64,000 nucleotides of DNA. Source: Sphaerisporangium viridialbum (GTDB taxonomy: Bacteria > Actinomycetota > Actinomycetes > Streptosporangiales > Streptosporangiaceae). Shown piece after piece: positions 7,320-16,732 of this stretch. How positions within the stretch are numbered: position 1 is the stretch's first letter; every line of letters starts with the position of its first letter. The DNA lies in NCBI RefSeq assembly GCF_049674955.1, contig NZ_CP187232.1:2170001-2234000 (forward strand), given 5' to 3'. Below the pieces are notes generated by a model. That model worked only from the letters and a program-made list of their open reading frames with translations, did no database searches and was not told the origin of the DNA. Position numbers and translations under genes: made by a program.

Positions 7320-9242
7320 ATGTCTGTCGAGTCGCTGTTTCCCCGGCTGGAACCGCTCCTGCCCAACGTGCAGAAGCCGATCCAGTACGTAGGGGGTGAG
7401 CTCAATTCGACCGTCAAGGACTGGGACGAGGCGACCGTCCGCTGGGCGCTCATGTATCCCGACGCCTATGAGGTCGGCCTGCCCAACCAGGGTGTCCAGA
7501 TCCTCTACGAGATCCTGAACGAGCTGCCCGAGACGCTGGCCGAGCGCACGTACGCGGTCTGGCCCGATCTCGAGGCGCTCATGCGGGAGCACGGGGTGCC
7601 GCAGTTCACGGTCGACGCGCACCGGCCGGTGCGGGCGTTCGACGTGCTCGGCGTGTCGTTCTCGACCGAGCTGGGCTACACCAACCTGCTCACCGCCCTC
7701 GACCTGGCCGGCATCCCGCTGCACGCGGTCGACCGCGGCGAGGACGACCCGATCGTGCTGGCGGGCGGCCACGCGGCCTTCAACCCCGAGCCGGTCGCCG
7801 ACTTCCTCGACGCCGCGGTGCTCGGCGACGGCGAGCAGATCGCCATCGCCATCTCCGAGGTGATCCGCGAGTGGAAGGACGAGGGCGGCCCCGGCGGGCG
7901 CGACGAGCTTCTCATGCGTCTCGCCTCGACCGGCGGTGTCTACGTCCCGAAGTTCTACGACGTGGAGTACCACCCCGACGGGCGGATCAAGCGGGTCGCT
8001 CCGAACAGGTCGGGTGTGCCGTGGCGGGTGCAGAAGCACACGGTCATGGACCTCGACGAGTGGCCCTATCCCAAGAAGCCGCTGGTCCCGCTGGCCGAGA
8101 CCGTGCACGAGCGCTTCAGCGTCGAGATCTTCCGCGGCTGCACCCGCGGCTGCCGGTTCTGCCAGGCGGGCATGATCACCCGTCCTGTCCGGGAGCGGTC
8201 GATCACGACGATCGGCGACATGGTGGAGGCCGGTGTCAAGGAGTCCGGCTTCAACGAGGTCGGCCTGCTGTCGCTGTCCAGCGCCGACCACTCCGAGATC
8301 GCGGCGGTCGCCAAGGGCCTGGCCGACCGTTACGAGGGCACCAACACCAGCCTGTCGCTTCCGTCCACCCGGGTCGACGCGTTCAACATCGACCTGGCCA
8401 ACGAGTTCTCGCGCAACGGCCGCCGGTCGGGCCTGACGTTCGCGCCCGAGGGCGGTTCCGAGCGCATGCGCAAGGTGATCAACAAGATGGTCACCGAGGA
8501 AGACCTGATCCGCACCGTCACCACGGCGTACAGCCAGGGCTGGCGGCAGGTGAAGCTCTACTTCATGTGCGGGCTGCCCACCGAGATGGACGAGGACGTG
8601 CTCGGCATCGCCGATCTCGCCAAGAAGGTCATCAAGGCGGGCCGCGAGGTCACCGGTTCCCGTGACATCCGCTGCACCGTGTCCATCGGCGGGTTCGTGC
8701 CCAAGCCGCACACCCCGTTCCAGTGGGCCGCCCAGTGCGACCACGAGACCGTCGACCGCAGGCTCAAGCAGCTCAGAGACTCCCTTCGCACCGACAAGCA
8801 GTACGGCAAGTCCATCGGCTTCCGCTACCACGACGGGCAGCCCTCGATCGTCGAGGGCATGCTGTCGCGGGGAGACCGCCGGGTCGGCGCCGTGATCAGG
8901 GCCGTGTGGGAGGAAGGCGGCCGTTTCGACGGCTGGAGCGAGCACTTCTCCTACGCCCGCTGGATGTCCTGCGCCGAGCGGGCGCTGGCGGACGAGCCGG
9001 TCGACGTCGACTGGTACACCACGCGCGAGCGCGAGGAGGTCGAGGTGCTCCCCTGGGACCACCTGGACGCCGGGCTCGACCGCGAGTGGCTCTGGCAGGA
9101 CTGGCAGGACGCCACCTCCGAGACCGAGGTCGAGGACTGCCGGTGGACTCCCTGCTACGACTGCGGGGTCTGCCCGACCATGGGCACCGAGATCCAGATC
9201 GGCCCGACGGGAAGGAAACTCCTCCCTCTGACGGTCGTCTGA
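7320..9242 (+). CDS. TIGR03960-type B12-binding radical SAM protein
   Basis: This 640-residue protein is a radical S-adenosylmethionine enzyme of the family that nearly always neighbours a DUF2344 protein. The cluster-binding motif CTRGCRFC uses Cys274, Cys278 and Cys281. The N-terminal part (MSVESLFPRLEPLLPNVQKP to about residue 200) has the B12-binding-like fold region with GGHAAFNPEPVADFLDA. A C-terminal Cys-rich block (CYDCGVCPTMG) near residue 620 may hold another metal site. The substrate is unknown. The family often sits upstream of rne/rplU in actinobacteria, and RNA modification has been suspected from that context, but nothing in the sequence proves it. Confidence 0.9.
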   Translation: MSVESLFPRLEPLLPNVQKPIQYVGGELNSTVKDWDEATVRWALMYPDAYEVGLPNQGVQILYEILNELPETLAERTYAVWPDLEALMREHGVPQFTVDAHRPVRAFDVLGVSFSTELGYTNLLTALDLAGIPLHAVDRGEDDPIVLAGGHAAFNPEPVADFLDAAVLGDGEQIAIAISEVIREWKDEGGPGGRDELLMRLASTGGVYVPKFYDVEYHPDGRIKRVAPNRSGVPWRVQKHTVMDLDEWPYPKKPLVPLAETVHERFSVEIFRGCTRGCRFCQAGMITRPVRERSITTIGDMVEAGVKESGFNEVGLLSLSSADHSEIAAVAKGLADRYEGTNTSLSLPSTRVDAFNIDLANEFSRNGRRSGLTFAPEGGSERMRKVINKMVTEEDLIRTVTTAYSQGWRQVKLYFMCGLPTEMDEDVLGIADLAKKVIKAGREVTGSRDIRCTVSIGGFVPKPHTPFQWAAQCDHETVDRRLKQLRDSLRTDKQYGKSIGFRYHDGQPSIVEGMLSRGDRRVGAVIRAVWEEGGRFDGWSEHFSYARWMSCAERALADEPVDVDWYTTREREEVEVLPWDHLDAGLDREWLWQDWQDATSETEVEDCRWTPCYDCGVCPTMGTEIQIGPTGRKLLPLTVV

Positions 9243-9440
9243 CCCGCCGGATGGAAGCAAACACCCGTGGTAACCGTTCACGAGGTAGGCCATCCGGTCG
9301 CGCTGGTTTAGCCTCTTCCGTACGACGTGAGACCAGGTGGGCCGGAGTGGCCTTTATCCTGGGAAGATGACCAGCGCCTTGACACAGGAAGGATGACTTA
9401 GCTGAAGAACCCTGTTCCTGATGGGCCCCCGCCCGCGCCG

Positions 9441-10214
9441 GTGGTGCAGCGCCTTCGTGTGCGCTATGCCAAGCGTGGCCGCCTGCGGTTCACCAGCCAC
9501 CGAGACATCTCGCGCGCCATCGAACGAGCGGTGCGCCGGGCCGGCATCCCGGTTGGCTTCAGCGCGGGATTCTCCCCCCATCCGAAGATCTCCTACGCGG
9601 GAGCCGCTCCCACCGGAGTGGCCAGCGAGGCCGAATATCTCGAGATCGGTGTCGTCTCGGCGTGCGAGCCCGATCGGCTCCGTGCCGATCTCGACCAGTC
9701 GCTGCCACCGGGGCTCGACGTGCTCGACGTCGTCGAGGCGCGTGCCGGAAGCCTGGCCGACAGGCTGGAGTGCTCGGTCTGGGAGGTCCGCCTGCCCGGA
9801 TCGGAGCCGCGAGAGGCGGAGGCGGCGATCGGCCGTTTTCTGGCCGCCGAGCGCGTAGAGGTCGAGCGCCTGACCAAGAAGGGCCTGCGCCGGTTCGACG
9901 CGCGGGAGGCCGTCATCACGTTGACGGCACATGAGGAGACCCAAGGAACAGCGGGCCGGGAGCCGGGCCAGCCATGTGCGATACTTCGTATGGTTGTCCG
10001 GCACGTTACGCCCGCCGTTCGACCCGACGACGTGCTCACGGGTCTGCGTCTTGTGGCTGATTTCGCGCCGCCGTCACCCCCCGCGGTGACCAGGCTGGCG
10101 CAGGGTCCGCTCGACGCGCACACCGGTGGGACCGCCGACCCGCTCGACCTGGACCGCGACATTCGCGGCGGCGAGCCGGGACCGGCTGTGCAGCACGTCG
10201 GTGACCACAAATAG
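9441..10214 (+). CDS. TIGR03936 / DUF2344 radical SAM-associated protein
   Basis: About 257 residues. The N-terminal block RVRYAKRGRLRFTSHRDISR and GFSPHPKISYAGAAPTG is characteristic of the DUF2344 family, which accompanies or is fused to the radical SAM protein encoded just upstream. I start at GTG 9441. A CTG at 9402 preceded by AGGAAGGA (9386-9393) is also in frame and would add 13 Pro-rich residues. The gene is probably cotranscribed with its partner; the 198-bp gap holds a CCGGATGG/CCATCCGG inverted repeat (9247-9254 and 9290-9297). The function is unknown. Confidence 0.85.
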   Translation: MVQRLRVRYAKRGRLRFTSHRDISRAIERAVRRAGIPVGFSAGFSPHPKISYAGAAPTGVASEAEYLEIGVVSACEPDRLRADLDQSLPPGLDVLDVVEARAGSLADRLECSVWEVRLPGSEPREAEAAIGRFLAAERVEVERLTKKGLRRFDAREAVITLTAHEETQGTAGREPGQPCAILRMVVRHVTPAVRPDDVLTGLRLVADFAPPSPPAVTRLAQGPLDAHTGGTADPLDLDRDIRGGEPGPAVQHVGDHK

Positions 10215-10318
10215 GACTTGGCGCCGGGCCCCCGACAGGTGGCCTGGCGCACAGCGAGAGACGAGAGCTCCCGCGCGGCGCGGAGACGCGCCCGGGAGCC
10301 TGACGGGAGAACGCCCGC

Positions 10319-13168
10319 ATGCTCGACAACGAGCCCATCGTCGGAGCCTCCGGCCCTGATGGGGATGCAACAGCACAGCAAGAATCGAAGCCGGTCAGGC
10401 GTCGCCGCGCGGCGAGCCGTCCGGCGGGCCCGCCGCCCGAGGAGGCCGAGCGCGCCGCGGGCCTGGTGAGCGACCCCGTGGGGACGGTCACGACCGCCGC
10501 CGTGGGCGCGACGCCGGTGGCCGAGGCCGCACCGGGTGTCGTGGAAGCCCCGCAAAGCGCCCCGAGCGCTGAGACCGTATCCGCCCCGGAGGCCGAGGCG
10601 CCTCCGAAGCGCGCCACCCGGACGCGCCGCGCCGCGGTCAAGGACCCCGACGCGCCGGTCACCCCGCGCCGTTCGCGCACGGCCAAGAAGGACGCCGTCC
10701 CGGCCGAGGAGGCCCCCGAGGCCCCCGAGGCGGAGGCCGCCCCGGTGAAGCGCAGGCGCACCAGGAAGGCCGCCGAGGTCGCCGAGGTCGCCGAGGCCGT
10801 CGCGGTCACGGAGATCCCCGAGGTCTCCGAGGCCCAGACCGTGCGCCCCGGTGTCGAGAGCCCCGCCGAGGCCGAGGTCGCCGAGGCGATCATCGAGTCG
10901 CTGCCCGCCGAGGAGCCGCTGGACGACGAGCCCGCGGGCGAGGACATCGCCGAGGAGGCGCCGTCCCAGACCCCGGTGTTCGCCGACCCGTTCGGCCTGA
11001 CCGCGATGGCCGACGTGCGCGCGGCCGCGCCCACCGTCACCTTCCAGGCGCCCGCCGCGGTGTTCCAGCCGATCTTCCAGGCGCCCGAGCCCCGCCCGGC
11101 CGTACAGCCGGTCGTGCCCCAGCCCCACCCCCAGCAGCAGGCCGAGCCGGCGGACGAGCAGCCCGAAGAGGCCGAGGACACCGCCGAGGCCGCGCAGGAC
11201 GAGGACGACGACCAGGATGACGCGGGCGGCCGTCGCCGCCGCCGTCGCCGTGGAGGCCGCGGCCGGGGCAAGGCGCGCGAGCTGGACGAGGCCGACGAGA
11301 CCGAGGACGGCGACGAGGAGCCGCGCGCCGCGGGCGCCGACCAGGCCGAGCCGGCCGAGGCCGAGCAGGCGCGGGAGTCCCGCGAGAGCGACCAGGACGA
11401 CGAGGACGCCGGTTCGTCGCGTCGCCGCCGCCGTCGCCGCCGCAGGGGCGGGGACGACGCCGAGATGCCCGCCGACGACCCGCCCAACACGGTCGTGCGC
11501 ATCCGCGCGCCCCGGGCCGGGCGCCCGACCTCGGTGGACGAGGTCCAGGGCTTCCGCGGTTCCACGCGTCTGGAGGCCAAGAAGCAGCGCCGCCGCGAGG
11601 GCCGCGAGCAGGGCAGGCGCCGGCCCCCGGTGATCACCGAGTCCGAGTTCCTGGCCCGTCGCGAGTCCGTCGAGCGCGTGATGGTGGTCCGCCGCCAGGG
11701 CGGCCGCACCCAGATCGCGGTGCTGGAGGACGGCGTGCTCGTCGAGCACTACGTCGACCGCGAGGCCAGCCAGTCGTACGTCGGCAACGTCTATCTGGGC
11801 AAGGTCCAGAACGTCCTGCCGTCGATGGAGGCCGCGTTCATCGACGTCGGCAAGGGGCGCAACGCCGTCCTGTACGCCGGCGAGGTCAACTTCGACACCG
11901 CCGGTCTCGAAGGGCAGCCCAAGCGCATCGAGGCGGCCCTGAAGTCCGGGCAGTCGGTGCTCGTCCAGGTCACCAAGGACCCCATGGGTCACAAGGGCGC
12001 CCGGCTCACGAGCCAGATCAGCCTCCCCGGCCGCTACCTGGTCTACGTGCCCGACGGCTCCATGACCGGCATCAGCCGCAAGCTGCCCGACAAGGAGCGC
12101 AGCCGGCTGAAGGCCATCCTCAAGAAGGTCATGCCCGAGAACGCCGGCGTGATCGTCCGCACGGCGGCAGAGGGCGCGTCCGAGGAGGAGCTCAGCCGCG
12201 ACGTGGCCCGCCTGTCGGCGCAGTGGGAGAACATCCAGCGCAAGGCCAAGGGCGCGAGCCCGCCCGAGCTGCTCTCCTCCGAGCCCGACCTGACCATCCG
12301 CGTGGTCCGCGACGTCTTCAACGAGGACTTCTCCTCGCTGGTCGTGGCCGGCGACGAGGCGTGGGGCACGGTCGACGAGTACGTCAGGTACGTCGCGCCG
12401 CACCTGGCCGACCGCCTGACCAAGTGGGAGGACGGCGACGTCTTCGCGGCCTACCGCATCGACGAGCAGATCTCCAAGGCGATGGAGCGCAAGGTGTGGC
12501 TGCCGAGCGGCGGCTCCCTGGTGATCGACCGCACCGAGGCCATGACCGTCGTCGACGTCAACACCGGCAAGTTCACCGGCCAGGGCGGCAACCTTGAGGA
12601 GACCGTCACCAGGAACAACCTGGAGGCGGCGGAGGAGATCGTCCGCCAGCTCCGGCTGCGGGACATCGGCGGCATCATCGTCGTCGACTTCATCGACATG
12701 GTGCTGGAGAGCAACCGCGACCTGGTGCTCCGGCGCATGCTGGAGTGCCTGGCCCGCGACCGCACCAAGCACCAGGTGGCGGAGGTCACCTCTCTGGGGC
12801 TGGTCCAGATGACCCGCAAGCGGGTCGGCCAGGGCCTCCTGGAGGCGTTCTCGACGCCGTGCGACTGCTGCAACGGGCGCGGGCTGATCGTCTCGACCGA
12901 GCCGGTCGAGTCCAAGCCCGAGCCGAGGGGCACGCAGGGCAAGATGGCGGTGGAGAAGGCGGTCGCCGAGAAGCTCGAGAAGGTCGGTGCCGACCGGCTT
13001 CTCAAGGACGGCGGCGTCGCGGTCGCGGCGAACGGCGAGGGAGGTCGTGATAGCGTGACGGATGCGCTTGACGGCTCTTCCGAGGAGGACGCGCAAGCCG
13101 CACAGCCTTCCGCCCGGGGGCGGCGACGCTCCCGAAAGGCCACCAGACCGGCTGGGCCGGCCGAGTAG
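10319..13168 (+). CDS. rne: Ribonuclease E/G family protein
   Basis: This 949-residue endoribonuclease initiates mRNA decay and processes rRNA and tRNA precursors. Residues 1 to about 445 are disordered, alternating acidic Ala/Glu/Pro stretches with basic Arg-rich patches (RRRRRRGGRGRG-like), and are far longer than in proteobacterial RNase G. The catalytic core follows: S1 domain with NVYLGKVQNVLPSMEAAFID (about 485-505), the DNase-I-like metal site with DVNTGKFTG (about 746) and VVDFIDM (about 788), and the Zn-link CDCCNGRG (about 848-855). The layout with the disordered arm in front of the core is the usual actinobacterial arrangement. It lies directly upstream of rplU-rpmA-obg. Confidence 0.95.
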   Translation: MLDNEPIVGASGPDGDATAQQESKPVRRRRAASRPAGPPPEEAERAAGLVSDPVGTVTTAAVGATPVAEAAPGVVEAPQSAPSAETVSAPEAEAPPKRATRTRRAAVKDPDAPVTPRRSRTAKKDAVPAEEAPEAPEAEAAPVKRRRTRKAAEVAEVAEAVAVTEIPEVSEAQTVRPGVESPAEAEVAEAIIESLPAEEPLDDEPAGEDIAEEAPSQTPVFADPFGLTAMADVRAAAPTVTFQAPAAVFQPIFQAPEPRPAVQPVVPQPHPQQQAEPADEQPEEAEDTAEAAQDEDDDQDDAGGRRRRRRRGGRGRGKARELDEADETEDGDEEPRAAGADQAEPAEAEQARESRESDQDDEDAGSSRRRRRRRRRGGDDAEMPADDPPNTVVRIRAPRAGRPTSVDEVQGFRGSTRLEAKKQRRREGREQGRRRPPVITESEFLARRESVERVMVVRRQGGRTQIAVLEDGVLVEHYVDREASQSYVGNVYLGKVQNVLPSMEAAFIDVGKGRNAVLYAGEVNFDTAGLEGQPKRIEAALKSGQSVLVQVTKDPMGHKGARLTSQISLPGRYLVYVPDGSMTGISRKLPDKERSRLKAILKKVMPENAGVIVRTAAEGASEEELSRDVARLSAQWENIQRKAKGASPPELLSSEPDLTIRVVRDVFNEDFSSLVVAGDEAWGTVDEYVRYVAPHLADRLTKWEDGDVFAAYRIDEQISKAMERKVWLPSGGSLVIDRTEAMTVVDVNTGKFTGQGGNLEETVTRNNLEAAEEIVRQLRLRDIGGIIVVDFIDMVLESNRDLVLRRMLECLARDRTKHQVAEVTSLGLVQMTRKRVGQGLLEAFSTPCDCCNGRGLIVSTEPVESKPEPRGTQGKMAVEKAVAEKLEKVGADRLLKDGGVAVAANGEGGRDSVTDALDGSSEEDAQAAQPSARGRRRSRKATRPAGPAE

Positions 13169-13244
13169 GCCGGCAACCCGGCGATCCGTCCGGTTCGACC
13201 AGGGCACCCGCAATCCGGTATCCTAGTCAATCGGTGCGTCCGGT

Positions 13245-13266
13245 GGCGCGCCTAGCTTCGCGCGCC
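13245..13266 (+). promoter_or_regulatory. Hairpin in the rplU leader
   Basis: GGCGCGC (13245-13251) and GCGCGCC (13260-13266) form a 7-bp stem with an 8-nt loop, 90 nt before the rplU start and just after a possible -10 (TATCCT, 13219-13224). This position suits a structured ribosomal-protein leader, but autoregulation by L21 is only a guess. Confidence 0.35.
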
Positions 13267-13356
13267 TACCCGGTTCGCCGGTCGTGTGTATCGACGGTAG
13301 CTGGATGCAAGAGGCGCAGCGTTCAGCGAGCAATTAGCCAGAAGAAGGGTTCCGCG

Positions 13357-13671
13357 GTGTACGCGATCGTTCGTTGCGGCGGCAGGCAGCAGAAGGTCTC
13401 CGTCGGTGACGTCCTCGAGGTAGACAAGGTCGCCGGTGAGGTCGGCTCCACGGTGTCGCTGGCGCCGGTGCTCGTCGTCAACGACGGCGATGTCACCACA
13501 GACGCTGCCACGCTTGGCAAGTTCGAGGTGACCGCCGAGATTCTCGGCGAGACCAAGGGCCCCAAGATTCGTATTCTCAAGTACAAGAACAAGTCTGGTT
13601 ACAAGAAGCGCCAGGGTCACCGCCAGCGGTACACCCAGGTGAAGGTAACCGGCATCAACCCCGGGAAGTAG
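13357..13671 (+). CDS. rplU: 50S ribosomal protein L21
   Basis: A 104-residue large-subunit protein that contacts 23S rRNA. The start MYAIVRCGGRQQKVSVGD and the C-terminal segment KKRQGHRQRYTQVKVTGI are diagnostic, and the length matches the family. GTG 13357 is chosen because AGAAGAAGGG lies at 13340-13349 and homologues begin at MYAIV. The next gene, rpmA, starts 12 nt after the stop. Confidence 0.97.
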   Translation: MYAIVRCGGRQQKVSVGDVLEVDKVAGEVGSTVSLAPVLVVNDGDVTTDAATLGKFEVTAEILGETKGPKIRILKYKNKSGYKKRQGHRQRYTQVKVTGINPGK

Positions 13672-13683
13672 TGGTAGCGAACC

Positions 13684-13941
13684 ATGGCACACAAGAAGGG
13701 CGCCTCGTCCACCCGGAACGGCCGTGACTCCAACGCCCAGCGGCTTGGTGTCAAGCGTTTCGGTGGCCAGCTCGTGAACGCCGGCGAGATCATCGTCCGC
13801 CAGCGCGGCACCCACTTCCACCCGGGTGACAACGTCGGCCGGGGCGGCGACGACACGCTGTTCGCGCTGATCGCGGGCCACGTGCAGTTCGGCAACAAGC
13901 GCGGCCGTCGCGCCGTGAGCATCGTCCCGGCCGCGGAGTAG
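13684..13941 (+). CDS. rpmA: 50S ribosomal protein L27
   Basis: An 85-residue ribosomal protein whose N-terminus reaches the peptidyl transferase centre. The sequence begins MAHKKGASSTRNGRDSNAQR and carries GGQLVNAGEIIVRQRGT, both conserved. It has no N-terminal extension of the kind cleaved in Firmicutes. It is coupled to rplU and is followed by a very strong hairpin before obg. Confidence 0.97.
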   Translation: MAHKKGASSTRNGRDSNAQRLGVKRFGGQLVNAGEIIVRQRGTHFHPGDNVGRGGDDTLFALIAGHVQFGNKRGRRAVSIVPAAE

Positions 13942-14012
13942 ATCCGCCGATCGGGACAGGGGCCGCCGCCCCGCGCGAAGAGCGCGGTGGGCGGAGGCCC
14001 GGCCAGAACGTT

Positions 14013-14046
14013 GATGAGGCGGATCGACCTGTCGATCCGCCTCATC
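14013..14046 (+). terminator. Perfect 16-bp hairpin between rpmA and obg
   Basis: The left arm 14013-14028 begins GATGAGGCGG and the right arm 14031-14046 ends CCGCCTCATC. They are exact reverse complements with only CT between them, so the real loop is formed by opening the inner pairs. There is no T-tail. It would end rplU-rpmA transcription or attenuate obg, whose start is 84 nt downstream. Confidence 0.65.
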
Positions 14047-14130
14047 GTCGTGAAGGGGGTACCACCGGCGCGGGGAGCGTGGCGGTGGCACGGCGTGGAC
14101 CAGATGGACACGCTTGTGAGAGGGAGTAAC

Positions 14131-15480
14131 GTGGCTGAGTTCGTCGACCAGGTGGTCCTGTACATCAAGGCCGGTGACGGGGGAAACGGCTGCGCGTCCA
14201 TCCACCGTGAGAAGTTCAAGCCGCTCGGCGGCCCCGACGGGGGGAACGGCGGGCGCGGGGGTGACGTCATCCTGGAGGTCGACCCCAACACCTCGACCCT
14301 TCTCGAGTACCACCACCGGCCCCATCGCAAGGCCTCCAATGGCAAGCAGGGCACGGGCGCCAACCGCGACGGCGCCTGGGGCGAGGACGTCGTCCTCCCG
14401 GTGCCCAACGGCACGGTCGTGAAGGACGCCAAGACCGGAGAGGTGCTGGTCGACCTCATCGGCGCCGGCACGCGGTACGTCGTGGCCCAGGGCGGTCACG
14501 GGGGCCTCGGCAACGCCGCGCTCGCCTCGGCCAAGCGCAAGGCCCCCGGGTTCGCGCTGCTCGGTGAGCAGGGCGACGAGCTGGAGGCCGTGCTGGAGCT
14601 CAAGACGGTCGCCGACGTGGCGCTCGTGGGCTTCCCGAACGCCGGCAAGTCGTCGCTGATCGCGGCCCTCAGCGCCGCCCGGCCCAAGATCGCCGACTAC
14701 CCGTTCACCACGCTGGTGCCGAACCTCGGCGTCGTCACGGCGGGGGAGACGGTGTTCACCGTCGCCGACGTGCCCGGGCTGATCCCCGGCGCCTCTGAGG
14801 GGCGGGGGCTCGGCCATGAGTTCCTGCGCCACGTGGAGCGCTGCTCGACGATCGTCCACGTCCTCGACTGCGCCACGATCGAGCCGGGACGCGACCCGCT
14901 CACCGACTTCCAGGTGATCGAGGCCGAGCTGGCGGCGTACGGCGAGCTGGACGACCGCCCGCGTCTGGCCGTCCTGAACAAGGCCGACGTTCCCGAGGCG
15001 CGCGAGCTCGCCGACATGGTGCGCCCGATGCTGGAGGAGAAGGGCCTGACGGTCTTCACGATCTCGGCGGCCACCCACGAGGGGCTGCGCGAGCTGTCGT
15101 TCGCCGTGGCCGAGATGGTGTCGGCGGACAGGGCCGCCAAGCCCGTCGAGGAGCCCACCAGGCTGGTCATCCGGCCCAAGCAGCTCGGCGACGCCGGGTT
15201 CACGGTCAAGCGGATCAACGACGACACCTTCCAGGTCACCGGCGAGAAGCCCGAGCGCTGGATCAAGCAGACCGACTTCACCAACGACGAGGCCGTCGGC
15301 TACCTGGCCGACCGCCTCGAACGGCTGGGCATCGAGAAGGCGCTCAGCGAGGCGGGGGCCAAGGCCGGCGCCGAGGTGGTCATCGGCTCGATGGAGGGCG
15401 GCTACATCTTCGACTGGCAGCCGACGCTCGACGCCGAGGCCCACCAGGGCCCGCGCGGCTCGGACAACCGGCTCGGCTAG
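14131..15480 (+). CDS. obg: Obg family GTPase
   Basis: Obg (CgtA) is an essential GTPase linked to 50S assembly, stress and, in actinomycetes, the onset of aerial growth. The 449-residue protein has the Gly-rich Obg fold (residues 1-157, with GGDGGNGCASIH-type repeats), a G domain with G1 GFPNAGKSS (about 168-176), G3 DVPGLI and G4 NKAD (about 287-290), and a C-terminal OCT domain ending in GGYIFDWQP. Start GTG 14131 has GAGAGGGAG at 14117-14125. proB follows 100 nt later. Confidence 0.97.
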   Translation: MAEFVDQVVLYIKAGDGGNGCASIHREKFKPLGGPDGGNGGRGGDVILEVDPNTSTLLEYHHRPHRKASNGKQGTGANRDGAWGEDVVLPVPNGTVVKDAKTGEVLVDLIGAGTRYVVAQGGHGGLGNAALASAKRKAPGFALLGEQGDELEAVLELKTVADVALVGFPNAGKSSLIAALSAARPKIADYPFTTLVPNLGVVTAGETVFTVADVPGLIPGASEGRGLGHEFLRHVERCSTIVHVLDCATIEPGRDPLTDFQVIEAELAAYGELDDRPRLAVLNKADVPEARELADMVRPMLEEKGLTVFTISAATHEGLRELSFAVAEMVSADRAAKPVEEPTRLVIRPKQLGDAGFTVKRINDDTFQVTGEKPERWIKQTDFTNDEAVGYLADRLERLGIEKALSEAGAKAGAEVVIGSMEGGYIFDWQPTLDAEAHQGPRGSDNRLG

Positions 15481-15580
15481 CCCGGTGACCGGTCAGGGAC
15501 GTACCAGCGCGGCACGGTGGACGGGTCCGCCGGCCGCGACGATCATGCGGTAGCAGGCAAGCGAGCGAAGGGTGCGCAGC

Positions 15581-16732
15581 GTGGACAACGCCGGTCGGGA
15601 GCGGGTGGCCGCTGCTTCACGCCTGGTCGTGAAGGTGGGGTCGTCGTCGCTGACCACGCCGCAGGGCACCATCGACGTCGACCGGGTGGACGCCCTGGTC
15701 GACGTCCTCGCCGCCCGCAGCGGGAACGGCACGCAGATCGTGCTGGTGTCCTCGGGCGCGATCGCGGCCGGTCTCGGGCCGCTCGGCCTGAGCGCCCGGC
15801 CGCGTGACCTCGCGACCCAGCAGGCCGCCGCCTCGGTCGGGCAGGGTGTGCTGGTCGCCCGCTACACCTCCTCCTTCGCCAGGTACGGCCTGCGCGTGGG
15901 CCAGGTGCTGCTCACCGCGGACGACATGATGCGCCGGTCCCACCACCGCAACGCGCAGCGCACCCTGGCGCGGCTGCTGGAGCTCGGCATCGTCCCCGTG
16001 GTGAACGAGAACGACACGGTGGCCACCGACGAGATCCGCTTCGGCGACAACGACCGCCTGGCGGCCCTGGTGGCCCATCTGATCCACGCCGACGCGCTGG
16101 TGCTGTTGTCCGACGTGGACGCCCTGTACGACGGCGACCCCCGGCTGGCGGGCGCCCAGCGGATCCCCCAGGTCAACGGGCCGGGAGACCTCGAAGGCGT
16201 CGAGCTCGGCAGGTCGGGCCGGGTCGGCACCGGCGGCATGATCACCAAGGTCGAGGCGGCGCGCATCGCCACGGGGGCCGGGGTCCCCGTTGTGCTCACC
16301 TCCGCCGCCCGCGCCGCGCAGGCCCTCGCGGGGCGGGACGTCGGCACCTACTTCCAGCCGGACGGCCGCCATCCGGGCACCCGCCTGCTCTGGCTCGCCC
16401 ACGCGACCACCGGCAGGGGCCGCCTGCACCTGGACGCCGGGGCGGTGGAGGCCGTGGTGATGCGGCGCAAGTCGCTGCTCCCCGCCGGGGTGACGCTCGT
16501 GGAGGGCGACTTCGCCGCGGGGGATCCCGTCGACCTTTACAGCCCGCACGGCACGCCCGTGGCCCGGGGCCTGGTGAACTTCGACGCCGCCGAGATCCCC
16601 GAGCTGCTCGGCCGTTCCACGCGTGAGCTGGCCGCGAACCTCGGCCCCGAGTACGAGCGAGAGCTGATCCACCGCGACGACATCGTCATACTGGACCCCA
16701 CCACCGAGAGCAGGAGCGCGAGGCATGTCTGA
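15581..16732 (+). CDS. proB: Glutamate 5-kinase
   Basis: ProB phosphorylates glutamate at the gamma carboxyl group, the first step of proline synthesis. The 383-residue protein has an amino acid kinase domain starting LVVKVGSSSLT and including LVSSGAIAAGL, VNENDTVATDEIRFGDND and GTGGMITKVEAA, followed by a C-terminal PUA domain (about residues 285-365). I use GTG 15581, spaced 8 nt from AAGGG (15568-15572). GTG 15572 is in frame but overlaps that site. The stop overlaps proA by 8 nt, so the two are translationally coupled. Confidence 0.94.
   Translation: MDNAGRERVAAASRLVVKVGSSSLTTPQGTIDVDRVDALVDVLAARSGNGTQIVLVSSGAIAAGLGPLGLSARPRDLATQQAAASVGQGVLVARYTSSFARYGLRVGQVLLTADDMMRRSHHRNAQRTLARLLELGIVPVVNENDTVATDEIRFGDNDRLAALVAHLIHADALVLLSDVDALYDGDPRLAGAQRIPQVNGPGDLEGVELGRSGRVGTGGMITKVEAARIATGAGVPVVLTSAARAAQALAGRDVGTYFQPDGRHPGTRLLWLAHATTGRGRLHLDAGAVEAVVMRRKSLLPAGVTLVEGDFAAGDPVDLYSPHGTPVARGLVNFDAAEIPELLGRSTRELAANLGPEYERELIHRDDIVILDPTTESRSARHV

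Noticed and set aside
10500..11460. Repetitive DNA in the first third of rne
   Set aside because: The repeats are codon-level (Glu/Ala and Arg runs) in the disordered arm of RNase E, which is usual in actinobacteria.
9593..13213. Very long open frame on the minus strand opposite rne
   Set aside because: It is antisense to RNase E, whose motifs are intact on the plus strand. Long antisense frames are expected from the GC bias of this DNA, and the translation is low-complexity Leu/Val/His/Gly.
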